Below, in pieces: positions 7,244-13,514 of a DNA stretch of 22,252 nucleotides. Position 1 is the stretch's first letter. The number at the start of each line of letters is the position of its first letter. The DNA is from Candidatus Micrarchaeum sp. GTDB lineage: Archaea > Micrarchaeota > Micrarchaeia > CAILAH01. The stretch lies in NCBI GenBank assembly GCA_020723045.1, contig DYJQ01000007.1, forward strand, positions 1-22,252. The letters run 5' to 3'. Below the pieces are notes generated by a model. That model did no database searches and was not told where the DNA came from. It saw only the letters and a program-made list of their open reading frames with translations. Position numbers and translations under genes: made by a program.

Positions 7244-8377
7244 ATGAGAAAAATCATGATACTTGTGATGATATCCCTGCTTTCTTCGCTCCTGTTCGCA
7301 TGGACGAATTACACCAACGTCTACGTGGCCAAGAAAGTGCTACTCGATAGCTACCCGCAATGTGCGGCACAGATTGAGGAGGGCGTGATGGCAGTGATTG
7401 AGAATGAGCCGTATGATGCAGTACTGGGTGAGCCGCTCAACTTCCACTGCGACACACTCACCTGCCCTGCATATGACCCGCACTACTGCCAAACGAGTAT
7501 TAAGAGATGTCCCAGCGAGGTTAAGGCCGGAGAGGTAAAGAGCGATGCAAAGGTGCTGTGCAACTGCGGCCAAGCAAAGAAGCTGGCAGAGGCAATTACA
7601 TATTTCATTGCCAAGTATGACCCCATGAACCTCATGATAAATGAAAATGCATCATGCAGAGAGGGGTTTGACAGGGCGGTTGAGGATGCCATACAGAGCG
7701 GGAATGAAACGTGGAGTGTGAAGTTCAAGTGCGCTGGGCCGAATAGGGAGTTTGCATTCACGTCGCAGAAGATGTTCGAATTAGTGAGCGGTGCCGAATC
7801 ATTTGCGTTTGCAGAGGCGTATACCGGTTCGCAACCGTGGTTCTGCTATACACTCGGGAGTGCAGAGGATGGGAACAGCGGCCAAACATTCGGGACAAAA
7901 AAGGATGGTGAATTGTGCAGCTCCAATACGGAATGTGAGAGTGCATTCTGCAACCACAACGTGTGCTGTTCCGGCGAGGTGTGCTGTCCAGTACCTGGCA
8001 AAAATGGATACCCATGCGACCAAGGTGAAGTGTGTTCAGATACATATACGTGCAAGGCACTTAATACGCAGAATGGCGAGAGATGCGATTATGATGAGGA
8101 GTGCCTGTCAGGCAACTGTGCACCGGGGTCTGCGAAATCACAGCCGCAGTACTGCTGCAACGCGGGTGCGAACTACTGCTGTGCTTCAAATGAGGATTGT
8201 GTTGCCGGAGAAGAGTGCATATCCAACGCATGCACATACACGGGAAAGACAGGCGGCCAGCAAAGCAATTACACAAACCAAACAGGGAATGGTACAGCTG
8301 TGCAGTCCGAGAAATGCCTTCCGATAGCAATCCTTGGCATTGTACTCTCCGCACTATATGCCATAAACAAGAAGTGA
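7244..8377 (+). CDS. Exported Cys-rich protein with C-terminal membrane anchor
   Basis: A 377-residue protein from ATG 7244. Residues 1-20 form a signal peptide (MRKIMILVMISLL, then LFAW). An N-terminal domain of about 190 residues carries spaced cysteines (for example FHCDTLTCPAYDPHYC and LCNCGQ). About residues 215-335 form a dense Cys-rich region with two copies of a G-E-x-C-x4-E-C-x2-x-x-C type unit (GELCSSNTECESAFC and GERCDYDEECLSGNC), each followed by CC pairs. A Gly/Gln/Asn/Thr linker with sequons leads to a final hydrophobic helix (CLPIAILGIVLSALYA) ending NKK. This indicates a disulfide-stabilised protein displayed outside the cell. Such dickkopf-like Cys repeats occur in DPANN surface proteins; the function is unknown. 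The in-frame ATG at 7208 would put 12 polar residues before the signal and overlap the TATA element, so I reject it. Confidence 0.8.
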   Translation: MRKIMILVMISLLSSLLFAWTNYTNVYVAKKVLLDSYPQCAAQIEEGVMAVIENEPYDAVLGEPLNFHCDTLTCPAYDPHYCQTSIKRCPSEVKAGEVKSDAKVLCNCGQAKKLAEAITYFIAKYDPMNLMINENASCREGFDRAVEDAIQSGNETWSVKFKCAGPNREFAFTSQKMFELVSGAESFAFAEAYTGSQPWFCYTLGSAEDGNSGQTFGTKKDGELCSSNTECESAFCNHNVCCSGEVCCPVPGKNGYPCDQGEVCSDTYTCKALNTQNGERCDYDEECLSGNCAPGSAKSQPQYCCNAGANYCCASNEDCVAGEECISNACTYTGKTGGQQSNYTNQTGNGTAVQSEKCLPIAILGIVLSALYAINKK

Positions 8378-9136
8378 GTGTTAGTGGCAGGCCTTCCTAT
8401 TTCAATCATATACTCTTCTTCAGACCCAGCCGCACGCAATATCGTGGATAGGCTGAATGAGATGGGGTTTAATAGATTCCCCGTAAATCCATTTGAGGGG
8501 AGCCAGCTCACCCATCTACCTGAGGATAATAAAAAGAGATATATCTGCTTGAGTACGCATAAGAGCGAGAGGGGTATAAAATCACTCACCTGCCACCATA
8601 CCGGGAACTGGGCGGGTGAGGCAAGGTTTGGCGGTGATCCCAGGGATGTGTGTATTGCAATGCCTGAAGTGGCCAAAGGGATAGGGGGCGAGATGATGAA
8701 ACGGGTGCACGTGCTCCCTGAATACTCTTTCTCATTAGAGGTAACGCATCACGGCCCCACTGGCAATGTGCCGCTGGTGTTCGTTGAGATTGGGAGTTGT
8801 GCAGAGGATTGGGGGAACATAACTGCTGGAAAGATTATTGCAGAGGCCCTTGCAAATTTTGAGGAGAGCACGGAGGGCGAGGTAGTAATGGGGGTTGGTG
8901 GGCCGCATTACGCGCCCAACTTCACAAAACTGTTGGAGAAGTACAGGATAGGGCATATCATACCCAAGTATGCTGTTGATGGTGTGGAGTATGAGACGTT
9001 TGTGAAAGGGATAGAACGGTCAACAGAGAAAACTGAGAAGGTGCTCATAGACTGGAAAGGGTTGGACGGCAAGCAAAGGGAAAAGATAATTGGGTTTTGC
9101 AATAGGTATGGAATCGACCACATAAAATACAAGTAG
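8378..9136 (+). CDS. dtdA: D-aminoacyl-tRNA deacylase, archaeal type (DTD2)
   Basis: A 252-residue protein of the archaeal/plant DtdA family, a zinc-type hydrolase that removes D-amino acids misattached to tRNA. Diagnostic blocks are present in order: IYSSSDPAARNI (11-22), an LSTHKSE segment (58-64), LTCHHTGNWAGEARFGG (70-86), LEVTHHGPTGN (120-130), VFVEIGS (134-140) and GVGGPHYAPNF (172-182). The length is close to that usual for the family. It starts with GTG immediately after the stop of the Cys-rich gene; a second in-frame GTG lies two codons later, and neither has a strong ribosome site. It shares a transcript with an exported protein to which it has no obvious functional link, a sign of tight packing. 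It converges on the Nre gene with four bases between stops. Confidence 0.9.
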   Translation: MLVAGLPISIIYSSSDPAARNIVDRLNEMGFNRFPVNPFEGSQLTHLPEDNKKRYICLSTHKSERGIKSLTCHHTGNWAGEARFGGDPRDVCIAMPEVAKGIGGEMMKRVHVLPEYSFSLEVTHHGPTGNVPLVFVEIGSCAEDWGNITAGKIIAEALANFEESTEGEVVMGVGGPHYAPNFTKLLEKYRIGHIIPKYAVDGVEYETFVKGIERSTEKTEKVLIDWKGLDGKQREKIIGFCNRYGIDHIKYK

Positions 9137-9140
9137 CTGA

Positions 9141-10355
9141 TTAAAACCGCATAAAATCAGTCATCCTCTTCTGCTTGAGTATCACGTCTTTTTTCAAGTA
9201 TTCGCTGAGACCATTCTTGAGTAATAATTTGGCGTAATCGAGCATATCACCCAACGAGGAGAACGTTGTAGCCCCCTTCCTGAATGCATTACGCACATTC
9301 TCACGCACCTGCCACACACCAACTGGGACCATATAACCCGGCTCAATCTCCCTTATCACAATCGCGCGGGCCTGCCTTCTCGCATTGAACAGGTGCTCCG
9401 TCACGGCGTACCGTGATGCATAATAACCGCCTACTTGTAGGCCTGCATAATCTGAACGGCCGTTAAATGGCTCATATTCAACCGTTACGTACGTCCCCCC
9501 CGTCTTTGGGTCTGCTAAATTCCATAACGAGCCCTGTGCCCACGCCTCAAAATTCTCAAACTCCCAGCGCCCGGGAATGAGCATCACAACGTAGCGGTTG
9601 CTGAGGTATTCGCTGAAATACAATTCATAATTGCTTAACTCCGGCGCCTCTCTTATGCCGTCCATGTACAACTTTGAGAGCATATCATCCATTGCGGTTA
9701 TGCTCCAGCGTGTGGGCACGAGCTTCTTCTGCTTCTCCTTCCCGAATATGCCTGCACTCAATACGCGGGTGAGGTAATAGTTGTCATAACCCTGATACAT
9801 AAGCTCCTTTACCGCAACCACCGTGGTGATATCCTTCTCCTCTGCAAGCGAGTGTACACGGCGGGGTATTTTTGCATTGCTCACAATCGAATACCTCTCA
9901 AGAATACCTAGAGGGCCCATGGGCTGTGTAAGAGGCGAGAACTGCACCTCCGCCCTTGGCATGTACCTGAACTTTAACTCAACATCTACTGGTTTTTGCG
10001 AGAGCACAATCTCCTGCATATCCCGTATATACTTATCCTTACTCACAACCTCTCTCTTAACAGCACTCCTAAACAACTGTGAGCGCTGTTGTACTATGGC
10101 ATCGAGTGGCATGCCAAACATATTGCTCGGATTATCCTCAACAGCCTGTTCGCTTGCCATCGCGCCTATAGAAACAGTGGGATAGCCGGAGTGGCCGACG
10201 AATATGTTTGGGGGTGATGGGCCGAACAACTCTGGTTTTATCTTGATGAGGATACTACGCTGTGCCTGCATCTTCTGGAGGACTGGGCAATAACCCACAC
10301 CGCAGAGGTTGCGAGTGCCCTGGCATGAGACACATAGATGTGCTGGCGGTAGCAT
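9141..10355 (-). CDS. nre: Nre family protein (archaeal DNA-repair factor, PCNA partner)
   Basis: A 404-residue protein of the archaeal Nre family (DUF650 plus DUF651). The N-terminus has a zinc-binding-like CVSCQGTRNLCGVGYCPVL block (Cys 8, 11, 18, 23). The DUF650 region includes GPSPPNIFVGHSGYP (45-59) and the DUF651 region includes the segments LIPGRWEFENFEAW and EPFNGRSDYAG. The C-terminal end has QKRMTDFM (395-402), which fits the PCNA-interacting PIP-box pattern Q-x2-hydrophobic-x2-aromatic-x. In haloarchaea Nre proteins have been linked to survival of DNA-crosslinking damage and to PCNA; the biochemical activity is not settled. ATG 10355 begins just before the Cys block. The gene is divergent from the DUF63 gene and shares its promoter region. 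Confidence 0.9.
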   Translation of the reverse strand: MLPPAHLCVSCQGTRNLCGVGYCPVLQKMQAQRSILIKIKPELFGPSPPNIFVGHSGYPTVSIGAMASEQAVEDNPSNMFGMPLDAIVQQRSQLFRSAVKREVVSKDKYIRDMQEIVLSQKPVDVELKFRYMPRAEVQFSPLTQPMGPLGILERYSIVSNAKIPRRVHSLAEEKDITTVVAVKELMYQGYDNYYLTRVLSAGIFGKEKQKKLVPTRWSITAMDDMLSKLYMDGIREAPELSNYELYFSEYLSNRYVVMLIPGRWEFENFEAWAQGSLWNLADPKTGGTYVTVEYEPFNGRSDYAGLQVGGYYASRYAVTEHLFNARRQARAIVIREIEPGYMVPVGVWQVRENVRNAFRKGATTFSSLGDMLDYAKLLLKNGLSEYLKKDVILKQKRMTDFMRF

Positions 10356-10380
10356 ACGTATGATTTAGCGTGATGACAGC

Positions 10381-10390
10381 TTTTAATTTT
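10381..10390. promoter_or_regulatory. Possible shared divergent TATA element (nre / DUF63)
   Basis: TTTTAATTTT is the only TATA-like stretch between ATG 10355 (-) and ATG 10412 (+). Its TTTTAA core is centred 28.5 bases from each start codon, the exact midpoint. This supports leaderless transcription in both directions from one TBP site. Confidence 0.5.
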
Positions 10391-10411
10391 TGGGGTTGTA
10401 ATGTTCAACCT

Positions 10412-11275
10412 ATGGATGTGGGCGCATTTATTGAAGAGTATTTTATAAAACCGATAGTGATGCACGAGGGGTATAACTCCATTAACACACTAACATATGC
10501 AATAATCGCGGTGGCGAGCGCATACATCATATACAAGCTCTTTACAAGAGCCGGCGTAAAGTTCGATAGAGAGTTCATCATACGTACCATCCCTTACGTG
10601 CTGCTCGGCTCTACAGCAAGAGTGGTTACTGACAGCATAGATACGGGTGCAATGCAGGCATATGATGGCATGCTCAAGCCGATCTACCTCGCCATACTCA
10701 ACAGCCATGTGTACGATTATGGCATCCTGACTACAAGCCCCGGCATCTACGTTGTTATCGGCCTGTTCGCGATTGCGAGCATGTATTACTCATACAGAAG
10801 CAAAAACTATGATTTTGGGCCTAAGGCTGCATTTGCACTCTTCCTCCTCCACTTGTTCATACTCATCCCCTTAATGAAGAATGTGCTGTTTGCACTCATA
10901 ATACTGGCGATTGCAAGTGCAATCACATACGTATACTCTCTCATAATCAAAAAGAACCCTGTCGCACTTCACTGGCTCGTAGTGTTCGCGCAGGCGCTTG
11001 ATGGTGCGGCAACATTCGTTACACTTGACGTGTTCAATAAAATGAGCGGGGGAGGGTATGTTGAACAGCACGTATTCGCAAACGCGCTCGCGGGTACATT
11101 CGGCGGTTCAATGCTCCCCTTCCTCTTTATCAAGGTGGTATTGGCCGCGGCGATCGTGCACATACTCGGAGATGAGAGGGATGCTAACGAGAGGAATTTT
11201 ATAGCACTCATTATAATCATACTAGGGATGGCGCCGGGTGTGAGGGATATGCTTAGGCTAACGTGCGGTGTTTAA
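10412..11275 (+). CDS. DUF63 family multi-pass membrane protein
   Basis: A 287-residue protein with about eight hydrophobic helices, matching the archaea-restricted DUF63 family. It opens with the family-like amphipathic segment FIEEYFIKPI, and later has RTIPYVLLGSTARVVTDS (residues about 52-69), a YVVIG-type helix, and the LDGAATFVTLDVF and E-Q-H-V-F-A-N segments. The repeated intramembrane polar and acidic residues (Arg, Asp, His, Glu) suggest an enzymatic or transport role in the cytoplasmic membrane, but no activity is known for the family. I choose ATG 10412 over the GTG/ATG at 10370/10373 because those would add 14 unlike residues and would cover the TATA element. dphB follows three bases after the stop, so the two are co-transcribed. 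Confidence 0.85.
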   Translation: MDVGAFIEEYFIKPIVMHEGYNSINTLTYAIIAVASAYIIYKLFTRAGVKFDREFIIRTIPYVLLGSTARVVTDSIDTGAMQAYDGMLKPIYLAILNSHVYDYGILTTSPGIYVVIGLFAIASMYYSYRSKNYDFGPKAAFALFLLHLFILIPLMKNVLFALIILAIASAITYVYSLIIKKNPVALHWLVVFAQALDGAATFVTLDVFNKMSGGGYVEQHVFANALAGTFGGSMLPFLFIKVVLAAAIVHILGDERDANERNFIALIIIILGMAPGVRDMLRLTCGV

Positions 11276-11278
11276 TCT

Positions 11279-12040
11279 ATGCTATTCATAATTGGCACGG
11301 GGTTGTGGAGGGGCGATGATATTTCCGTGAGGGGTGCGGAGATATGCAAGAGGGCCGATAAAGTATACCTAGATGGATATACGCGGCACTTTGACGGAAA
11401 CGAACTCACAACGCTCGAGCAACTGACCGGTAAGAGGATAACTAAACTTGACAGGCACGATCTTGAGGAGGGGTTGAAGTTTTTAGATGAGGCTGTGAAT
11501 GAGGATGTTGCATTGCTGGTGCCGGGAGACCCTTTGATTGCAACGACGCACACCACCATCTTGATGGAGGCGAAGAAGAGGGGGGTCGGTTTTGAGGTCG
11601 TGCACGGCAGCAGCATACACACCGCTATAATCGGGGAGGCAGGGCTGCACATATACAAAGTGGGTGGCAGCTGTACAATACCTATGAGAGAGAAAGGGAT
11701 AAGGCCATACAGTGTGTATGAAAAGCTTGCAGAGAATGCAAAGAGAGGGTTGCACACAATTGTATTCCTGGACACTACACCTGAGAGTGAGATGGACATA
11801 AAGGAGGCACTTGAAATCCTGCAAGAGATTGAGGGGGAGAGAAAGGAAGGTATATGCACAGGCCAGACGAAAATTGTTATAGGGTGTGAGATGGGAGGCG
11901 GGGAGCAGAAATTGGTTTATACAAATGTAGATGATGCAAAGATGCTAACGGGAATGCCCACACCCATCACACTCATTTTTCCGGGAAAACTGCATTTCTC
12001 AGAAGAGGACTTCTTAAAAACAATAGAATATAAGAAATAA
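11279..12040 (+). CDS. dphB: Diphthine synthase
   Basis: A 253-residue SAM-dependent tetrapyrrole-methylase-fold enzyme that methylates the modified histidine of elongation factor 2 during diphthamide synthesis. Family landmarks are the N-terminal FIIGTGLWRGDDISVRG (3-19), KRADKVYLDGYT (24-35), ALLVPGDPLIATTHTTIL (78-95), GSSIHTAIIGEAGLHIYKVGG (110-130) and a P-F/Y-SVYEKL segment. The length is close to the archaeal norm. It follows DUF63 after three bases; a GGTG stretch eight bases upstream of ATG 11279 can act as ribosome site. The last codons and TAA stop overlap the presumed promoter of the next gene. The presence of dphB implies the host modifies its EF-2, which some reduced archaea have lost. 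Confidence 0.93.
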   Translation: MLFIIGTGLWRGDDISVRGAEICKRADKVYLDGYTRHFDGNELTTLEQLTGKRITKLDRHDLEEGLKFLDEAVNEDVALLVPGDPLIATTHTTILMEAKKRGVGFEVVHGSSIHTAIIGEAGLHIYKVGGSCTIPMREKGIRPYSVYEKLAENAKRGLHTIVFLDTTPESEMDIKEALEILQEIEGERKEGICTGQTKIVIGCEMGGGEQKLVYTNVDDAKMLTGMPTPITLIFPGKLHFSEEDFLKTIEYKK

Positions 12041-12045
12041 AAAAC
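12035..12045 (+). promoter_or_regulatory. TATA-like element overlapping the dphB stop codon
   Basis: AAATAAAAAAC is centred about 26 bases before ATG 12066 and contains the TAA stop of dphB. The spacing matches the other leaderless starts here. This suggests that the small gene downstream has its own promoter. Confidence 0.45.
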
Positions 12046-12065
12046 TTGCCTGAGATAAGGGATTG

Positions 12066-12497
12066 ATGGGTTCTGAGATAAGCTACAAAGAGATAATGAA
12101 TAAAATTGATAAGACAAAAGAGCTTGGCAGTGATGAGAAGATAGTTGTGAAAGAGGCAATTGATGAGCTGTTTACGAGGTATGCAATCGGTGCAAACGGC
12201 ATAGTGAGCATGGTAAAGCTCACAGCAGACAAGAAGACGTTTGAGACGCTCAGGGGTATTGTTGGAAGGGCAAGGGAGCGGGTAAGGGTTGGGAAAGCGG
12301 CACTCACGCCTGCGGACAAGAATGCACTCCACCAATGCCTATCATACATGAAGAGGGAGAGTATCGATAAAATAAGCAAACCAATAGAAGACGGCAATTA
12401 CCTGTTTCTCTCGCTGTTGCACCGTGAACTGAGCAATGTGGATTTGGAAGAGGTGCACAAACTACAGAAAATCATTGAGGGTATGAGGCAATACTAG
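12066..12497 (+). CDS. Small helical hypothetical protein
   Basis: A 143-residue soluble protein that I do not recognise. It has no signal peptide or membrane helix. It is predicted mostly alpha-helical, with charged stretches such as IMNKIDKTKELGSDEKIVVK near the N-terminus and an Arg-rich GRARERVRVGKAALTP segment in the middle (about residues 65-80), which could bind nucleic acid or protein; this is only a guess from charge. ATG 12066 is preferred to the TTG one codon upstream. It lies 25 bases after dphB and its stop is fused with that of convergent priL, so its position between a translation-factor modification gene and a primase gene gives a weak hint of an informational role. Confidence 0.65.
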   Translation: MGSEISYKEIMNKIDKTKELGSDEKIVVKEAIDELFTRYAIGANGIVSMVKLTADKKTFETLRGIVGRARERVRVGKAALTPADKNALHQCLSYMKRESIDKISKPIEDGNYLFLSLLHRELSNVDLEEVHKLQKIIEGMRQY

Positions 12498-13441
12498 CCG
12501 CCATCACTCTTTTTTTCGGTCATCTCCTTCTTGCGGTACTGAAGGGGGTTCTTTATACCGCACTCGGCTATGCATATGCCCTGTGATTTTAGGTTGTAGC
12601 AGGAGGGCATTGAATAACCCTTGGCCCGCACGTGCTGCAATTGGTAACGGGTAAGCTTCTCATCGAAATTCGGCGCTGTTGAGAAAACGCTTACTATCTT
12701 ATCCTCATCCCAACCGCGTTTTGTGAGAAAGACGGCAAGCGCCCATCTCTTAATGTGCGAAACCTTAGCGCCCGACCGTAACTCCTCGATTATCCTCTCG
12801 ATGCAGGGGGCCAGGTCAGCACTCTGCCTGCCGAGTGCAGGCGATGAAAGCGATATCTCTGAGAGTATTTCTGAAACTATGGGTTTTAGCATCTTTCGTA
12901 TATCATCGTTGATCAGCGATTCGCGTATAGGGAGGTCCCGGCCCACCCTATTGCGAATTGCCTCTTTTAGCATTACTGTAATCTCGTGCTCCTGTACTTT
13001 AACATAGCCGTCCCTTACGTGGCGATTGGAGAGGACCATGCCTGAAAACTGCAACCCAAGAATAAGATAATCACGGAGGGGGAGATACATATCAGCAGTG
13101 AGCTCAACCCCCAGCTCTTTCATAAGATAGCCTTCCTGTCTGTTGCGCCTGCACAACTCGAGAGCGCGACTGCTCTCAGCCTCTACAAACGCATCAATCT
13201 TGCGGTTCATCAGGCTTATGATGAGGCGTGCGGCGGCATACGAGCGTATATCATCGAGTATGTCCTGCTCGCTGAAATAGGTGGGCAGTGGAAGACGCTT
13301 ATGTTTTATTGCACTCATAACACGGTTCTTAGCCACCTCAATTATCCTTGCATCGAGCTCTCCAGCTATCTTCATCTCCATTACGGCCTTCTTTGAAACA
13401 TCAAGAAACGGGTAAAAGCCATTTTCCTTGGAAAGCATCAT
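12494..13441 (-). CDS. priL: DNA primase large subunit
   Basis: A 315-residue PriL, the non-catalytic partner of archaeal primase PriS, which helps initiate primers and carries a C-terminal 4Fe-4S domain. The four expected cysteines are visible: Cys 213 in APCIERIIEEL, Cys 281 in MPSCYNL, Cys 290 in QGIC and Cys 294 in IAEC, followed by the conserved NPLQYR. Also typical is the region HIKRWALAVFLTKRGWDEDK and the NFDEKLTRYQLQHV helix before the last cysteines. The open frame extends 63 codons further upstream, but that part is unlike PriL, overlaps the divergent gene and would cover the promoter; I choose ATG 13441 (or the adjacent ATG 13438). A TATA-like run lies about 25 bases upstream. PriS is not in this window. 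Confidence 0.9.
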   Translation of the reverse strand: MMLSKENGFYPFLDVSKKAVMEMKIAGELDARIIEVAKNRVMSAIKHKRLPLPTYFSEQDILDDIRSYAAARLIISLMNRKIDAFVEAESSRALELCRRNRQEGYLMKELGVELTADMYLPLRDYLILGLQFSGMVLSNRHVRDGYVKVQEHEITVMLKEAIRNRVGRDLPIRESLINDDIRKMLKPIVSEILSEISLSSPALGRQSADLAPCIERIIEELRSGAKVSHIKRWALAVFLTKRGWDEDKIVSVFSTAPNFDEKLTRYQLQHVRAKGYSMPSCYNLKSQGICIAECGIKNPLQYRKKEMTEKKSDGG

Positions 13442-13460
13442 AGGATTTTGATGGCTGAGA

Positions 13461-13480
13461 TATAATAATATATTTAATAA
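13461..13480. promoter_or_regulatory. AT-rich divergent promoter region (priL / 715-residue membrane protein)
   Basis: A 20-base A/T-only stretch contains TATA-type sequences on both strands. The part at 13463-13470 is about 25 bases from ATG 13441 on the - strand. The part at 13471-13480 (TATTTAATAA) would place a + strand transcript start near 13501, giving a leader of about 14 bases that contains the ribosome site at 13503. Here the divergent genes probably use adjacent rather than identical elements. Confidence 0.5.
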
Positions 13481-13502
13481 CCTTAGAGCGGAAACTATAA
13501 AT

Positions 13503-13507
13503 GGTGG
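13503..13507 (+). promoter_or_regulatory. Ribosome site of the 715-residue protein gene
   Basis: GGTGG lies seven bases before ATG 13515. An ATG at 13501 overlaps it but runs into TGA after five codons, so 13515 is the working start. Confidence 0.4.
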
Positions 13508-13514
13508 CGAGTGC

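Noticed and set aside
7900..8240. Cys-codon repeats considered as a DNA repeat array or CRISPR
   Set aside because: The units differ in length and sequence at DNA level and are explained by Cys-rich protein modules; there are no regular repeats and spacers anywhere in the window.
7791..8327. 178-codon open frame on the + strand inside the Cys-rich gene
   Set aside because: It is a shifted-frame shadow of the Cys-rich coding sequence; its product is Arg/His/Cys-rich with no domain, and the true frame has a signal peptide and anchor.
11272..11859. 195-codon open frame antisense to dphB
   Set aside because: It is Ser/Pro-rich low-complexity translation of the reverse strand of a well-conserved enzyme gene.
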